This document shows, piece by piece, positions 1-9,118 of a stretch of DNA of 64,000 nucleotides. Where the stretch lies: contig NZ_CP115775.1 in assembly GCF_027913035.1 (NCBI RefSeq), forward strand, positions 2,892,501 through 2,956,500, written 5' to 3'. Numbering within the stretch: the stretch's first letter is position 1; each line of letters begins with the position of its first letter. A model generated the notes under the pieces. That model saw only the letters and a list, made by a program, of their open reading frames with translations. It ran no database searches and was not told the origin of the DNA. Made by a program: the position numbers and the translations under genes. This stretch comes from Paracoccus albus (lineage in GTDB: Bacteria > Pseudomonadota > Alphaproteobacteria > Rhodobacterales > Rhodobacteraceae).

Positions 1-426
1 CAACTTCCGAATCGAGAATCGATTCGATGTCATTGCGAGTGGAATCAGCAGGATAAACGCCGTCATCCCAAAAAGCAGATAGGGCCGTTTGACGATATCG
101 CTAAGCATTTGCGCCCAAAGAAGGCCCATGTCGAAGAACGCCCAGGCCAGAAGATGCAGAAAGGCATAGCTGAAACTCAAAAGACCCAAGGCGCGGCGAA
201 GATGTGTCGCGTTGATTCTGAAAGCCATTCGAATAGGCGAAACAGCCAGAGTCACGATCAGGAAATACAGCGCCGTGCGCCCCAGACGATGCTCGATATC
301 GCGGACAGGGTCCACGCCAAGCCGACCGTAAAGTGTATCATAGACCAGCAGCGCCAGTGGCACGGCGCCGGCAAGCCAGACCGCCCATTCCGGGATTCGG
401 CGAAGCAGTGCATTTGCAGAACGCAT
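1..426 (-). CDS. msrQ: MsrQ, heme membrane subunit of the periplasmic methionine sulfoxide reductase (partial)
   Basis: The N-terminal 142 residues of an integral membrane cytochrome b subunit that passes quinone-derived electrons to MsrP; the C-terminus lies beyond the left edge. The translation shows several hydrophobic helices (about residues 15-30, 52-64, 80-100, 116-131), the family-typical Arg-Asp-Ile-Glu-His segment (residues 42-47) and a helix with His91, a likely heme ligand. The ATG overlaps the msrP TGA by one base (TGATG), so translation is coupled. The pairing with msrP makes the assignment firm. What I cannot see is the remaining one or two helices. Confidence 0.9.
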   Translation of the reverse strand, partial: MRSANALLRRIPEWAVWLAGAVPLALLVYDTLYGRLGVDPVRDIEHRLGRTALYFLIVTLAVSPIRMAFRINATHLRRALGLLSFSYAFLHLLAWAFFDMGLLWAQMLSDIVKRPYLLFGMTAFILLIPLAMTSNRFSIRKL

Positions 427-1322
427 CAATAGTTCTGGGCGAGATCCATGCCCTGATACATCCCGGCCACCTGATCTGCGTAGCCATTGAACATCAGGGT
501 TTCTTGCCGACCACCCAAAAGGCCGGCACCGATACGACGCTCTGTCGCCTGGCTCCATCGGGGGTGGTCCACCTGCGGGTTCACATTCGCATAGAAACCA
601 TATTCGCTTGGTTGCAGTGACTGCCAGCTTGTGGCGGGCTGCTTATCGGTCAATGTGATCTTCACAACCGACTTGATGGATTTGAAGCCGTATTTCCAAG
701 GGACCACCAGTCGGATCGGGGCGCCATTCTGGTTAGGCATCGGCTTGTCATACAGACCCGTCGCCAGAATGGTCAGGGGATGCATCGCCTCATCCAAACG
801 CAAGCCCTCGCGATAGGGCCAGTCAATGCCGCCGCCGCGTTGGGCGACCATTTCCTCGGGTCGCAGCACGGTTTCAAAGGCAACAAATTTTGCGCCGGGC
901 TGCACGCCAACCTTGTTCAGCACGCCAGCCAGAGGAACGCCCAGCCAAGGAATCACCATTGACCACGCCTCAACGCAGCGTAGCCGGTAAATCCGCTCTT
1001 CCAAGGCAGCCTCCGGAGCGAGATCATCGACTCCGTAGCTTCCGGGCCGATCAACCATGCCACCGATTTCGACGCTCCACGGATCGGTTGTCAGCGCGCC
1101 TGCGTTGCGGGCAGGATCTTCCTTGCCGAAACCGAACTCATAGAAGTTGTTGTAGTTCGTGATCTCCTCAAAGCTGTTCGGCTCTTCGTCGGTCGAAAAC
1201 GCCGAAGGCGACCCGCTCAGCGCAAAGGCGGGCGTCGCGGCAAGGGCAGTCGCCCCTGCCATGAAGGCACGACGGTTCAACCATACCGCCTCCGGGGTAA
1301 CGTCAGACCAGCCCAGTTTCAT
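426..1322 (-). CDS. msrP: MsrP, protein-methionine-sulfoxide reductase catalytic subunit
   Basis: Periplasmic molybdopterin enzyme (298 aa) that reduces methionine sulfoxide in oxidised envelope proteins, fed by MsrQ. The N-terminus carries a twin-arginine signal (Arg17-Arg18 in an N-R-R-A-F context, then a hydrophobic stretch ending near Ala34), as expected for a cofactor-loaded Tat substrate. Cys116 in the segment Y-R-L-R-C-V-E-A-W is the expected molybdenum ligand. I chose the ATG at 1322 because a good GGAGGG lies just upstream; an upstream ATG at 1361 would add 13 residues without a clear ribosome site. msrQ follows with a one-base overlap. Length is slightly below the E. coli protein. 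Confidence 0.93.
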   Translation of the reverse strand: MKLGWSDVTPEAVWLNRRAFMAGATALAATPAFALSGSPSAFSTDEEPNSFEEITNYNNFYEFGFGKEDPARNAGALTTDPWSVEIGGMVDRPGSYGVDDLAPEAALEERIYRLRCVEAWSMVIPWLGVPLAGVLNKVGVQPGAKFVAFETVLRPEEMVAQRGGGIDWPYREGLRLDEAMHPLTILATGLYDKPMPNQNGAPIRLVVPWKYGFKSIKSVVKITLTDKQPATSWQSLQPSEYGFYANVNPQVDHPRWSQATERRIGAGLLGGRQETLMFNGYADQVAGMYQGMDLAQNY

Positions 1323-1420
1323 AGCGCCCTCCAGATTTGTGCTGCGCCCATCATGCGGCAATGGCAGGAATCCGCCAACTAAATATCAGTCACAAAAGCG
1401 TTCATTGGCGCGGCGTCAAC

Positions 1421-1454
1421 AGAATGCCCCCGCCATTCAGGGCGGGGGCATTTA
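1421..1454 (-). terminator. Hairpin terminator downstream of clpB
   Basis: A perfect 12-bp GC-rich stem, 1423-1434 against 1441-1452, with a six-base loop (1435-1440), lies about 20 bases past the clpB stop. It is followed on the minus strand by ATTCTGTT rather than a strong T run. It sits between clpB and msrP, which point the same way, and probably separates the two transcripts. Confidence 0.65.
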
Positions 1455-1470
1455 AGTCTCACTTGATGGT

Positions 1471-4113
1471 TCAGTGGATCGTGGCGTCCTTGGGACCTTC
1501 CCCAACGGCGCCCAGCTTGTCGCCGGCCTTACCGATGCGGTCGCCGATCCGCAGACCCTCATCATCTGCCGTTACCTCAACCGACTGCCCATCCAGAACC
1601 TCTCCGGACAGAAGCATTTCGGCCAGCGGATCCTGCAGAGCCCGCTGAATGACGCGCTTCAGCGGCCGTGCGCCATAGACCGGATCATAGCCTTCTTCGC
1701 CCAACCAGTGCAGCGCCTTGTCATCGACTTCCAGCGTAATCTTGCGATTCGCCAGCCGCGCCTCCAGCAGAGCGAGTTGAATCTTGACGATCCCATCCAT
1801 GTTTTCCCGCGTCAGACGACGGAAAATGATGATCTCATCCAGGCGGTTCAGGAACTCGGGGCGGAAATGCGCCCTGACGGCCTCCATCACATCCTTCCGT
1901 GCGGCGGTCGAATCAGCATCGTCCGGCAGCGATGACAGTGCCTGACTGCCGAGGTTCGAGGTCAGAACGATCAACGTGTTCTTAAAGCTGACCTTGCGGC
2001 CCTGCCCGTCAGTCAGCTGACCGTCGTCCAGAACCTGCAACAGCACGTTGAAGACGTCCGGGTGCGCCTTTTCGACCTCGTCGAACAGGATCACGGAATA
2101 GGGACGCCGACGGACTGCTTCGGTCAGCACGCCGCCTTCATCATAGCCGACATAGCCGGGCGGGGCACCGATCAGCCGCGCGACAGAGTGTTTCTCCATG
2201 AATTCCGACATGTCGATGCGGACCATCGCATCCTGATCGTCGAACATATATTCGGCCATCGCCTTTGTCAGTTCCGTCTTCCCGACGCCGGTCGGGCCAA
2301 GGAAAAGGAAACTGCCAAGCGGTCTGTTCTCATCATTCAGACCTGCACGCGCGCGCCTGACCGACTTGGAGATCGCCGAGACAGCCTCGTTCTGGCCGAT
2401 CACCCGCTGGCCGAGGATTTGTTCCATCTGCATCAGCTTCTCACGCTCGCCTTCCAGCATCTTGCTGGTCGGGATGCCGGTCCAGCGTTCCACGACTTCG
2501 GCGATCTGTTCCGGCCGAACACTCTCTTCGACCATCATGCCATCACCGGCGCCATCGGCTTCGTCCGTTTCAGCAAGCTGCTTTTCCAGACCAGGGATGA
2601 TTCCATAGGAAAGTTCCCCCGCACGTGCGAGGTTGCCCTCACGCTTGGCCTGATCCAACTCGGCCCGTGCGCGGTCAAGCTGCTCTTTCAGGTTCCGGGA
2701 ACCTTCCAGCTTGTCACGCTCTGCCTGCCAGCGGGCAGTCATTGCCTTTGCATTGTCGGTCAGGTCGCCAAGCTCTTTCTCAAGACGCTCCAGCCGATCC
2801 TTTGATGCAGCATCGTCCTCTTTCTTCAGCGCTTCCGCCTCGATCTGCATCTGCAAAATCTGACGGTCGAGCGCATCAAGCTCTTCCGGCTTTGAATCAA
2901 CCTCCATCCGCAGGCGGCTGGCCGCCTCATCCACAAGGTCAATCGCCTTGTCGGGCAGGAAACGGTCGGTGATATAACGGTTCGACAGCTCTGCCGCGGC
3001 GACAAGCGCCCCGTCCGAGATGCGAACACCGTGGTGAAGTTCGTACTTTTCCTTGATGCCGCGCAGGATGGAAATCGTGTCCTCTACCGTTGGCTCTTCA
3101 ACCAGAACGGGCTGGAAGCGGCGTGCAAGGGCCGCGTCTTTTTCGATATACTTGCGATATTCATCAAGCGTGGTGGCGCCGACGCAATGCAATTCGCCCC
3201 GCGCCAAAGCAGGTTTGATCAGGTTGGCCGCATCCATTGCACCATCCGTTTTACCCGCCCCGACCAGCACGTGCAGTTCGTCAATGAACAGGATGATCTC
3301 GCCAGCGGCGTTTTCAATTTCCTTGAGGACCGATTTCAGACGTTCCTCAAATTCACCGCGATATTTTGCACCCGCGATCAAAGCACCCATGTCGAGCGCC
3401 CAAAGCTGCTTGTCGCGCAGGCTTTCAGGCACGTCGCCATTGACGATGCGCAGCGCAAGACCTTCGGCAATGGCCGTCTTGCCCACACCGGGCTCACCGA
3501 TCAGCACCGGGTTGTTCTTTGTCCGACGGCTAAGAACCTGCATCGCGCGGCGGATTTCCTCGTCGCGACCGATGATCGGGTCAATTTTGCCATCATCCGC
3601 AGCCTCGGTCAGGTTGCGAGCATATTTCTGCAACGCTTCATAGCTGTCCTCGGCACTGGCGCTGTCGGCGGTACGCCCCTTACGGACATCATTAATAGCA
3701 GAATTCAGCGATTGCGCCGACACGCCGCCAGCTTGCAGCGAATCGCGTGCATTGGTGTTCGAGATTGCGAGCGCGGTCAAAAGGCGCTCGGCAGGAACAA
3801 AACTGTCACCAGCCTTTTGCGCCAGCTTTTGCGCCTCATCCAGCACGCGCACAAGCGAAGGGTCGACATAGACCTGACCGTCGCCACCCGATACCTTCGG
3901 CAGCTTGGCCACCGCCGCATCGGCTGACTGCCGCACAACGCGCGCATCGCCGCCGGATTTCGCAATAAGGTTAGAAGCAAACCCCTGATCATCATCCATC
4001 AGGGCTTTCAGCAGGTGCTCTGGCACCACACGCTGGTTCTCTTCACGGATCGCAATCGTCTGCGCCGACTGCATGAACCCACGAGAGCGCTCGGTAAATT
4101 TTTCCATATCCAT
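1471..4113 (-). CDS. clpB: ClpB, ATP-dependent disaggregase
   Basis: Cytosolic hexameric AAA+ chaperone (880 aa) that extracts proteins from aggregates with DnaK. The order is the family's: N domain (about 1-150), first AAA module with Walker A G-E-P-G-V-G-K-T at 206-213, a long coiled-coil middle domain rich in Glu/Lys/Arg (about 400-530), second AAA module with Walker A G-P-T-G-V-G-K-T, and a C-terminal small domain. There is no ClpP-binding tripeptide loop that I recognise. Start at 4113 is set by AAGGAG seven bases upstream; an in-frame ATG at 4212 would add 33 Pro/Arg-rich residues unlike any ClpB. It appears monocistronic. No sure heat-shock promoter was identified upstream. Confidence 0.97.
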   Translation of the reverse strand: MDMEKFTERSRGFMQSAQTIAIREENQRVVPEHLLKALMDDDQGFASNLIAKSGGDARVVRQSADAAVAKLPKVSGGDGQVYVDPSLVRVLDEAQKLAQKAGDSFVPAERLLTALAISNTNARDSLQAGGVSAQSLNSAINDVRKGRTADSASAEDSYEALQKYARNLTEAADDGKIDPIIGRDEEIRRAMQVLSRRTKNNPVLIGEPGVGKTAIAEGLALRIVNGDVPESLRDKQLWALDMGALIAGAKYRGEFEERLKSVLKEIENAAGEIILFIDELHVLVGAGKTDGAMDAANLIKPALARGELHCVGATTLDEYRKYIEKDAALARRFQPVLVEEPTVEDTISILRGIKEKYELHHGVRISDGALVAAAELSNRYITDRFLPDKAIDLVDEAASRLRMEVDSKPEELDALDRQILQMQIEAEALKKEDDAASKDRLERLEKELGDLTDNAKAMTARWQAERDKLEGSRNLKEQLDRARAELDQAKREGNLARAGELSYGIIPGLEKQLAETDEADGAGDGMMVEESVRPEQIAEVVERWTGIPTSKMLEGEREKLMQMEQILGQRVIGQNEAVSAISKSVRRARAGLNDENRPLGSFLFLGPTGVGKTELTKAMAEYMFDDQDAMVRIDMSEFMEKHSVARLIGAPPGYVGYDEGGVLTEAVRRRPYSVILFDEVEKAHPDVFNVLLQVLDDGQLTDGQGRKVSFKNTLIVLTSNLGSQALSSLPDDADSTAARKDVMEAVRAHFRPEFLNRLDEIIIFRRLTRENMDGIVKIQLALLEARLANRKITLEVDDKALHWLGEEGYDPVYGARPLKRVIQRALQDPLAEMLLSGEVLDGQSVEVTADDEGLRIGDRIGKAGDKLGAVGEGPKDATIH

Positions 4114-4258
4114 GGACTTCTCCTTTTCAGCCCCCGGAAATGCGCCGCCCGAATTGGCACGGCGCGGGCCGGGTCTCGGATATGATTTGGGTATTGAGCG
4201 CGCCGGTTGCAATGGAGCAGGAAGGGGGGCAACACCCAGAAGCTGCCCCTGAACTTCC

Positions 4259-4275
4259 GCCTGTTTTTTTCAGGC
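4259..4275. terminator. Weak hairpin between nfeD and clpB
   Basis: GCCTG (4259-4263) and CAGGC (4271-4275) form a 5-bp stem around a loop of seven T residues. It lies just past the nfeD stop. It is too short to be certain and may simply be part of the clpB leader. Confidence 0.3.
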
Positions 4276-4282
4276 CGTCAGC

Positions 4283-4555
4283 TCAGTCATCGTTAATATC
4301 GCGGTCCCAAATGCGGACCTGCCCTGTCCTGACGCCCATGACACGCCGAAGAACCAGCCAGATCAGGCCCGACATGACCGCGATGATAATCAGCAGGACC
4401 GGCAGGGTTGGTGAAAATGCGCCGGTCAGCAGAACCAGCCCCATCAGACCGCTTGCCACCGCGACGCCAAGAAACACATAGCCCGGTGCAAAAAGCTCCA
4501 GCAGGCCCAGAACCAAGGCGATGATAATCCAGGTCCATCCGCTTTCCCACATCAT
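4283..4555 (-). CDS. Short NfeD-family membrane protein
   Basis: A 90-residue protein with two or three transmembrane helices (about 8-26, 29-45, 50-68) and a short charged tail. NfeD proteins are partners of SPFH/stomatin proteins, and the gene directly follows one here with a 4-base ATGA overlap (4552-4555), so the two are translationally coupled. Compared with the roughly 150-residue E. coli partner YbbJ, this version ends soon after the membrane region and lacks a visible soluble OB-fold. A weak hairpin just downstream, and no continuation of NfeD-like coding, suggest a genuine short form rather than a truncation. Confidence 0.85.
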   Translation of the reverse strand: MMWESGWTWIIIALVLGLLELFAPGYVFLGVAVASGLMGLVLLTGAFSPTLPVLLIIIAVMSGLIWLVLRRVMGVRTGQVRIWDRDINDD

Positions 4556-5448
4556 CGCTTCGCGGACCCCGTCAGCATTTTGAAGGCATCGCCAAGCGCA
4601 TCGGTCACGCTGGCTGGCAGAAGCACCGTCTGCTTGCCGCTGCCCTGCCCTATCGTGGTCAGCGCATCCACCTGCTTCATCGCAACCTGATATTGCGCCG
4701 CTTCAAGCCCCCCTTTCGCAATCGCTTCAGAGATCGCGGTCGTGGCGAATGCCTCTGCCTCGGCGAGGATTCGCTTTGCCTTTGCCTCCTGCTCGGCGGC
4801 GTAAAGATCGCCGTCTGCTGCGAGTTCGACCGCACGCCGCTTGCCCTCTGCCTCTGTGACATGGGCGCGACGGGCACGTTCGGCGTTCAGCTGCTGCAAC
4901 ATTGCGGCGCGGGTTGCATCGTCAAGGTTCACGTCAAGGATCTCTGCCCGCGTCACCTCGACGCCCCATTCGTCCACGGCATTGGCAACGGATTCCTTTA
5001 CACGCTGGATCAGCTGGGCACGGTTCGCCTGCACCTGATCAAGCTCCATCTGGCCGATTTCTGAGCGGACAATACCTGCGACCGTCGTGGCAATGGCCGC
5101 ATCAACGTCGCGGATGCGGTAAACCGTCTTTTCCGGCTCCAGAATGCGGTAGAAAACCGATGTTTCAACCTGAACCAACACGTTATCCGCCGTAATCGCA
5201 TCCTGACTGGAGGTCGGAAGCTGGCGCTCCAGAATGGAAATCCGGTGCCGGACCCGGTCGATGAACGGGAAGATAAAGTTAATGCCCGGTCCAAGCACCG
5301 CGCGCAGCCGCCCGAAACGCTCTACCACATATTTTTCTGACTGCGGGACAATCCGCACAGCCATCATGACCATGATCAAAATGACAAAAGCGATCAGAAA
5401 CAGCGCCGAATTGCGCATCAGAAACTCTGTAATGAACTGGCCTTGCAT
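4552..5448 (-). CDS. SPFH/stomatin-like membrane protease-associated protein (QmcA-like)
   Basis: A 298-residue band-7 protein: one N-terminal transmembrane helix (about 13-32), the SPFH domain (about 35-190), then a charged, Ala/Glu/Arg-rich coiled coil (about 190-250) and a Gly/Leu-rich C-terminus. Such proteins assemble large ring-shaped membrane cages and scaffold microdomains. The start at 5448 follows GGAGAAG; an upstream ATG at 5478 would add ten residues. It forms a two-gene operon with the NfeD-like gene. It is divergent from pyrF, with promoters presumably in 5449-5533. Confidence 0.9.
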   Translation of the reverse strand: MQGQFITEFLMRNSALFLIAFVILIMVMMAVRIVPQSEKYVVERFGRLRAVLGPGINFIFPFIDRVRHRISILERQLPTSSQDAITADNVLVQVETSVFYRILEPEKTVYRIRDVDAAIATTVAGIVRSEIGQMELDQVQANRAQLIQRVKESVANAVDEWGVEVTRAEILDVNLDDATRAAMLQQLNAERARRAHVTEAEGKRRAVELAADGDLYAAEQEAKAKRILAEAEAFATTAISEAIAKGGLEAAQYQVAMKQVDALTTIGQGSGKQTVLLPASVTDALGDAFKMLTGSAKR

Positions 5449-5533
5449 CAACTTCTCCGGTAATCGGCTTCCGGTCATACCCTGAACAGGCGTGGCCGTT
5501 AAATCAAGCGGAAGCGGACAAGAGGGTGACTAA

Positions 5534-6220
5534 ATGGATAACAGACTGATCGTTGCACTGGATGTTGGCAACGCTCTGGCAGGTCTGCAACTTGCCGAGC
5601 GGATCGGAGACGCGGTTTCCTTCTATAAAATCGGCCTTGGGATGCTGACTGGCGGCGGTTTGGCGCTCGCGCAGGAGCTGAAGGACGAACACAACAAGAA
5701 GATCTTCCTTGATATGAAGCTGTTCGACATCGGTGCGACTGTCGAGGCTGCGGTTCGCGGGCTGGTGCAGTTCGATCTGGATCTGCTGACGGTTCATGGC
5801 GACCCCCATGTCGTTCGCGCCGCCAAGGAAGGCGCTTCCGGCTCCAAAACGAAGATTCTGGGCGTCACCGTTCTGACTTCTCTTGATCGGGCAGACCTCG
5901 ATGCCGCAATGATCCAGCCTGGCGATATCCATGAACTGACGGTAGAGCGCGCAGCCCGCGCGTTCGATGCAGGTGCCGATGGTGTCATTGCGTCCCCGCA
6001 AGAGGCCGCCGCGATCCGTGCCCTGCCCGAAGCTGCTGGCCGCCTGATCGTGACGCCGGGTGTCCGGCCCACGGGTGCGGACATGGGCGATCAGAAGCGC
6101 GTGGAAACACCGGCCGATGCGATTGCAGCCGGTGCAGATCACATCGTTGTCGGCCGCCCGGTCTGGCAGGCGGCCGATCCGCGTGGCGCGGCGCAGGCCA
6201 TTCTGGCCCAGCTTCCTTAA
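5534..6220 (+). CDS. pyrF: Orotidine 5'-phosphate decarboxylase
   Basis: Cytosolic enzyme (228 aa) converting OMP to UMP, the last step of de novo pyrimidine synthesis. The catalytic D-x-K-x-x-D motif is at Asp60, Lys62 and Asp65. The phosphate-binding end (T-P-G-V-R-P near residue 177, then V-V-G-R-P) is intact, and the length is normal. A GAGGGTGA box precedes the ATG. The gene is convergent with a TRAP permease gene; the two stop codons overlap at 6217-6220, so no terminator fits between them. Confidence 0.97.
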   Translation: MDNRLIVALDVGNALAGLQLAERIGDAVSFYKIGLGMLTGGGLALAQELKDEHNKKIFLDMKLFDIGATVEAAVRGLVQFDLDLLTVHGDPHVVRAAKEGASGSKTKILGVTVLTSLDRADLDAAMIQPGDIHELTVERAARAFDAGADGVIASPQEAAAIRALPEAAGRLIVTPGVRPTGADMGDQKRVETPADAIAAGADHIVVGRPVWQAADPRGAAQAILAQLP

Positions 6221-7506
6221 AGGCTGCTGATCACCAACCACGGGAAGATCAGCAGCAGCGCCATACGAATGACATCCGCTGCGATAAAGGGCAGGATACC
6301 GCGAATGACGGTTTCCTGCCGCAGTCCCGGTGCCGTCGCCTGCACGACAAACAGGTTCATCCCCACCGGCGGCGTAATCAGACCAATCTCGGCAACTGTC
6401 ACGATCAGCACACCGAACCAGACCATGTTGAAATCGAGCGCAATGGCGACCGGTGCCAGCAAGGGCACGGTCAGCAGGATCATGGACATGGAATCCATGA
6501 AGCAGCCCAAGACCACATAAAACAGCAGGATCAGCAGCATGACAACGGTCGGGCTAAGTCCGGAATCACCGATCATCTCTGACAGGGCCATCGGAAGGCC
6601 GGTCGTCTCCAGAAAGAAGTTGAAGAAGGCCGCGCCGATCAGGATCAGAAAGATCATGCCCGTCAGTGCCGCGGTCTCTCTCACAATCTCTCGAAGCACC
6701 TGCTTGTTCAGGCCGCCCATAACCAAGGCCAGAAGGAAGGCACCAAACGCGCCAACAGCTGCGGCCTCGGTCGGTGAGAACCAGCCAAGCTGCATCCCGC
6801 CGATCACGACACCAAACAGCAGCGCCACAGGCCACACCTTGCCCAGCAGGGCAAGCCGCCTTGACCAATCCGCGCGCCCGCCCGCAGGGGCAAGCCGAGG
6901 GTTACGCCGGACCCGGATGATGACGGCAAGCGCGTAAAGCGCCGTTCCCAGCAGACCGGGAACAATCGCCCCCATGAAAAGCGCACCGATGGAGGTTTGC
7001 GTCAGCAGGCCAAATATCACCAGCAGGATCGATGGTGGTATCAGCACGCCCAACGTCCCGCCGGCGGCAACCGAAGCCGCCGCAAGGCTGTCATCATAGC
7101 CGAAGCGCCGCATCTCTGGCATCGCAACCCGCCCGATGGTGGCGACAGTTGCCAGTGACGACCCGCAGATTGCGCCGAACACCGCAGATGCGCCAACCGT
7201 CGAAACGGCCAGCCCGCCGCGCCAGTGACCGACGAAAGCATTGATCAGATCGAAAAGTGAGCGCGACAACCCCGCATGGGCAGCAAATACCCCCATCATC
7301 ACGAACAGAGGAATGACGCTGAAACTGTAAGGGAAGATCGATTCGAAGGGTGCTGTGGACAGAACATAGGCAGCCTGATCCCAACCGCCGCTCAGCATGA
7401 TGCCGATCAGGCCGATGACGGCCATGGAAACGGAAACAGGAAAGCCCAGTCCAATCAGCAAAAGGGTCATCAGAAAGCCGGTCAGGCCCATTAGTGGCAT
7501 CGACAT
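6217..7506 (-). CDS. TRAP transporter large permease (DctM type)
   Basis: Integral membrane protein (429 aa) of the DctM/IT superfamily with about 12 hydrophobic segments. It carries out sodium-coupled uptake of a ligand delivered by the binding protein at 8074-9093. Start at 7506 is preceded by TTGAGG; the frame extends upstream another 45 codons but that extension overlaps dctQ and is Cys/His-rich, unlike the family. It is last in the operon P450-dctP-dctQ-dctM, with only 7 bases between dctQ and dctM. The ligand is unknown; the context suggests the P450 substrate. Confidence 0.92.
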   Translation of the reverse strand: MSMPLMGLTGFLMTLLLIGLGFPVSVSMAVIGLIGIMLSGGWDQAAYVLSTAPFESIFPYSFSVIPLFVMMGVFAAHAGLSRSLFDLINAFVGHWRGGLAVSTVGASAVFGAICGSSLATVATIGRVAMPEMRRFGYDDSLAAASVAAGGTLGVLIPPSILLVIFGLLTQTSIGALFMGAIVPGLLGTALYALAVIIRVRRNPRLAPAGGRADWSRRLALLGKVWPVALLFGVVIGGMQLGWFSPTEAAAVGAFGAFLLALVMGGLNKQVLREIVRETAALTGMIFLILIGAAFFNFFLETTGLPMALSEMIGDSGLSPTVVMLLILLFYVVLGCFMDSMSMILLTVPLLAPVAIALDFNMVWFGVLIVTVAEIGLITPPVGMNLFVVQATAPGLRQETVIRGILPFIAADVIRMALLLIFPWLVISSL

Positions 7507-7513
7507 GGGAACC

Positions 7514-8014
7514 TCAATGTGCCTGTGTTCTGGTCTGTGGCAGATCAAACACCAGCCGCAGCAAAACGGGAATAAGTGCCAGCATCGACGCAGCGACGCC
7601 AAGCAGAAGCGGTAGCCAATACAGGCTGATCGGGATACCAAGCTGCTGCGACTTGTCGCCCAGCATGACCTGCATCTGATATGTACCGATGCACTTCCAA
7701 AGGATCAGCGCCATCAGGGCAGCCGCCGCTGTCGCTGCAAGCCCGCGTAGAGTACGCTGAACACCTGCGGGAAGCTTCTCGATCAGGAAATCCACCCCGA
7801 CATGAGCGCCGATGGAAAAACCCCAAGGGATCGAAAGCCACGCCCCGCCCAGGATAAAAAGCTGCACCAGATCGACCACGCCGGGCACAGGTGTCCCGAT
7901 GCGGCGGCCAATCACATCGGCCACGCTGACCAATGCGGCGGCGCAATAGGCCAGCACACCAAGCGCTGCCAGCAGCTCTATCACGCCGTCGATACGGCGC
8001 AGAAGCATCTGCAT
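7514..8014 (-). CDS. TRAP transporter small permease (DctQ type)
   Basis: A 166-residue membrane protein with four predicted transmembrane helices (about 12-32, 45-65, 88-108, 128-150) and the G-G-A-W-L segment typical of DctQ. It is the accessory subunit that pairs with the large permease downstream. It lies between the binding-protein gene and the large-permease gene, the usual order. It is set off from the binding-protein gene by a GC-rich hairpin (8038-8060). Confidence 0.9.
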   Translation of the reverse strand: MQMLLRRIDGVIELLAALGVLAYCAAALVSVADVIGRRIGTPVPGVVDLVQLFILGGAWLSIPWGFSIGAHVGVDFLIEKLPAGVQRTLRGLAATAAAALMALILWKCIGTYQMQVMLGDKSQQLGIPISLYWLPLLLGVAASMLALIPVLLRLVFDLPQTRTQAH

Positions 8015-8037
8015 TTTTCTTCCTCGTCCTGAAGGTC

Positions 8038-8060
8038 GGGAGCGCTCTTTCAGCGCTCCC
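8038..8060 (-). promoter_or_regulatory. Intercistronic hairpin between TRAP binding-protein gene and dctQ
   Basis: Perfect 9-bp inverted repeat: GGGAGCGCT (8038-8046), five-base loop, AGCGCTCCC (8052-8060). It lies between the dctP stop and the dctQ start with no U-run after it on the minus strand. It likely stabilises or partly terminates the mRNA so that the binding protein is made in excess of the permeases. Confidence 0.6.
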
Positions 8061-8073
8061 TTTTCTATGTGGC

Positions 8074-9093
8074 TTACTGGGCCGCCTGCTCTACCTCGGC
8101 GACCTTTTCCTGGAACTTCTGGTAAAGCTCGGTCGCGTCCTCGACACCCTCGGACTTCATCGTCTCAAGATATTTCTCTGTCATCGGCATCAGAGCCTCG
8201 CGCCAGCGGTCACGCTCTTCGTCGGACAAAACTGTGATGGTGTGGCCCGCTTCTTCGGCTTCCTCGCGCCCGATGGCGTCCCAGTTATCCCACCAGTCGC
8301 CAAACTTTGGCACGAGGTTATCGCCAGATGCCTCATCAATGCAGGTCTGAACATTTTCCGGCAGGCTGTCATATTTCTTCTGGTTCATCACAAAGAAGAA
8401 AGAGACAGTATAGGCGCCCATATCAAGGTGATCCGTCAGGGCCTCGTTCAGACCAAAGCTTTTTACCGGGTCCCAAGGGAAGACGGTTCCGTCAATAACA
8501 TTGCGCTGAAGGTTTTCGTACACTTCGCCTGGCGGTAGCCCCTGAGGGGTCGCGCCAAGGAATGTCAGCATCTCGGAAACCGGCGGCGAAGGGGTGCGGA
8601 TGCGCAGCCCGGCCATATCCTCCATCGTTTCGACATGCTTGCCGTTGGTGTGCAGCAGGCCGCCGTTATGCGCGTGCAGGGCAAGCACCTTCAGGCCCCT
8701 ATATTCATCGCCCAGATCACCGTCGTTATAAAGCGACCACAGCGCGTGGGTCGCAGCACCTGCGTCACGTGTCAGAAAAGGCATTTCAACCAGCGAGGTG
8801 CGGTTGAAGCGCCCGCGCGGAATACCGGAAAGGCCATGTGCAATATCGACGACACCCGCCAGCACCTGCTCTTGCTGCTTGGCCACATTACCTTTTTGCG
8901 TGCCACCCGGAAAAATCTCGAACGTGACTTCGCCGCCGGTACATTCGGAAACCTGCTTCGTCCACGGCTCGATAAAATCGGTGTGGATACCATGAACGGC
9001 GGGCAGATAGTGGCTTAGCGACAGTTTGGTCTCAGCCAAAGCCGGCGATGCAGCTGTAAGTGCCAGAACGCTGGCAATGATGGTCTTTTGCAT
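8074..9093 (-). CDS. TRAP transporter periplasmic substrate-binding protein (DctP family)
   Basis: A 339-residue secreted protein with a clear signal peptide (cleavage after Ala-Leu-Ala near residue 20). The segment G-L-R-I-R-T-P contains the conserved arginine with which TRAP binding proteins hold a substrate carboxylate; the P-W-D-P and V-N/D-G motifs are also present. It differs clearly from the canonical C4-dicarboxylate DctP at 15643-16641. It starts 25 bases after the P450 stop on the same strand, so it should be co-transcribed with it. A carboxylated, perhaps aromatic, ligand is inferred from this context only. Confidence 0.9.
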   Translation of the reverse strand: MQKTIIASVLALTAASPALAETKLSLSHYLPAVHGIHTDFIEPWTKQVSECTGGEVTFEIFPGGTQKGNVAKQQEQVLAGVVDIAHGLSGIPRGRFNRTSLVEMPFLTRDAGAATHALWSLYNDGDLGDEYRGLKVLALHAHNGGLLHTNGKHVETMEDMAGLRIRTPSPPVSEMLTFLGATPQGLPPGEVYENLQRNVIDGTVFPWDPVKSFGLNEALTDHLDMGAYTVSFFFVMNQKKYDSLPENVQTCIDEASGDNLVPKFGDWWDNWDAIGREEAEEAGHTITVLSDEERDRWREALMPMTEKYLETMKSEGVEDATELYQKFQEKVAEVEQAAQ

Positions 9094-9118
9094 AGGTGCT
9101 TTCCTCCCTTGGGTCTTC

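Noticed and set aside
4114..4212. N-terminal extension of ClpB to an upstream ATG
   Set aside because: The 33 extra residues are Pro/Arg/Gly-rich and unlike ClpB; the ATG at 4113 has a strong ribosome site.
4114..4282. Heat-shock (sigma-32) promoter before clpB
   Set aside because: Pieces resembling the boxes exist but spacing and sequence are too weak to call.
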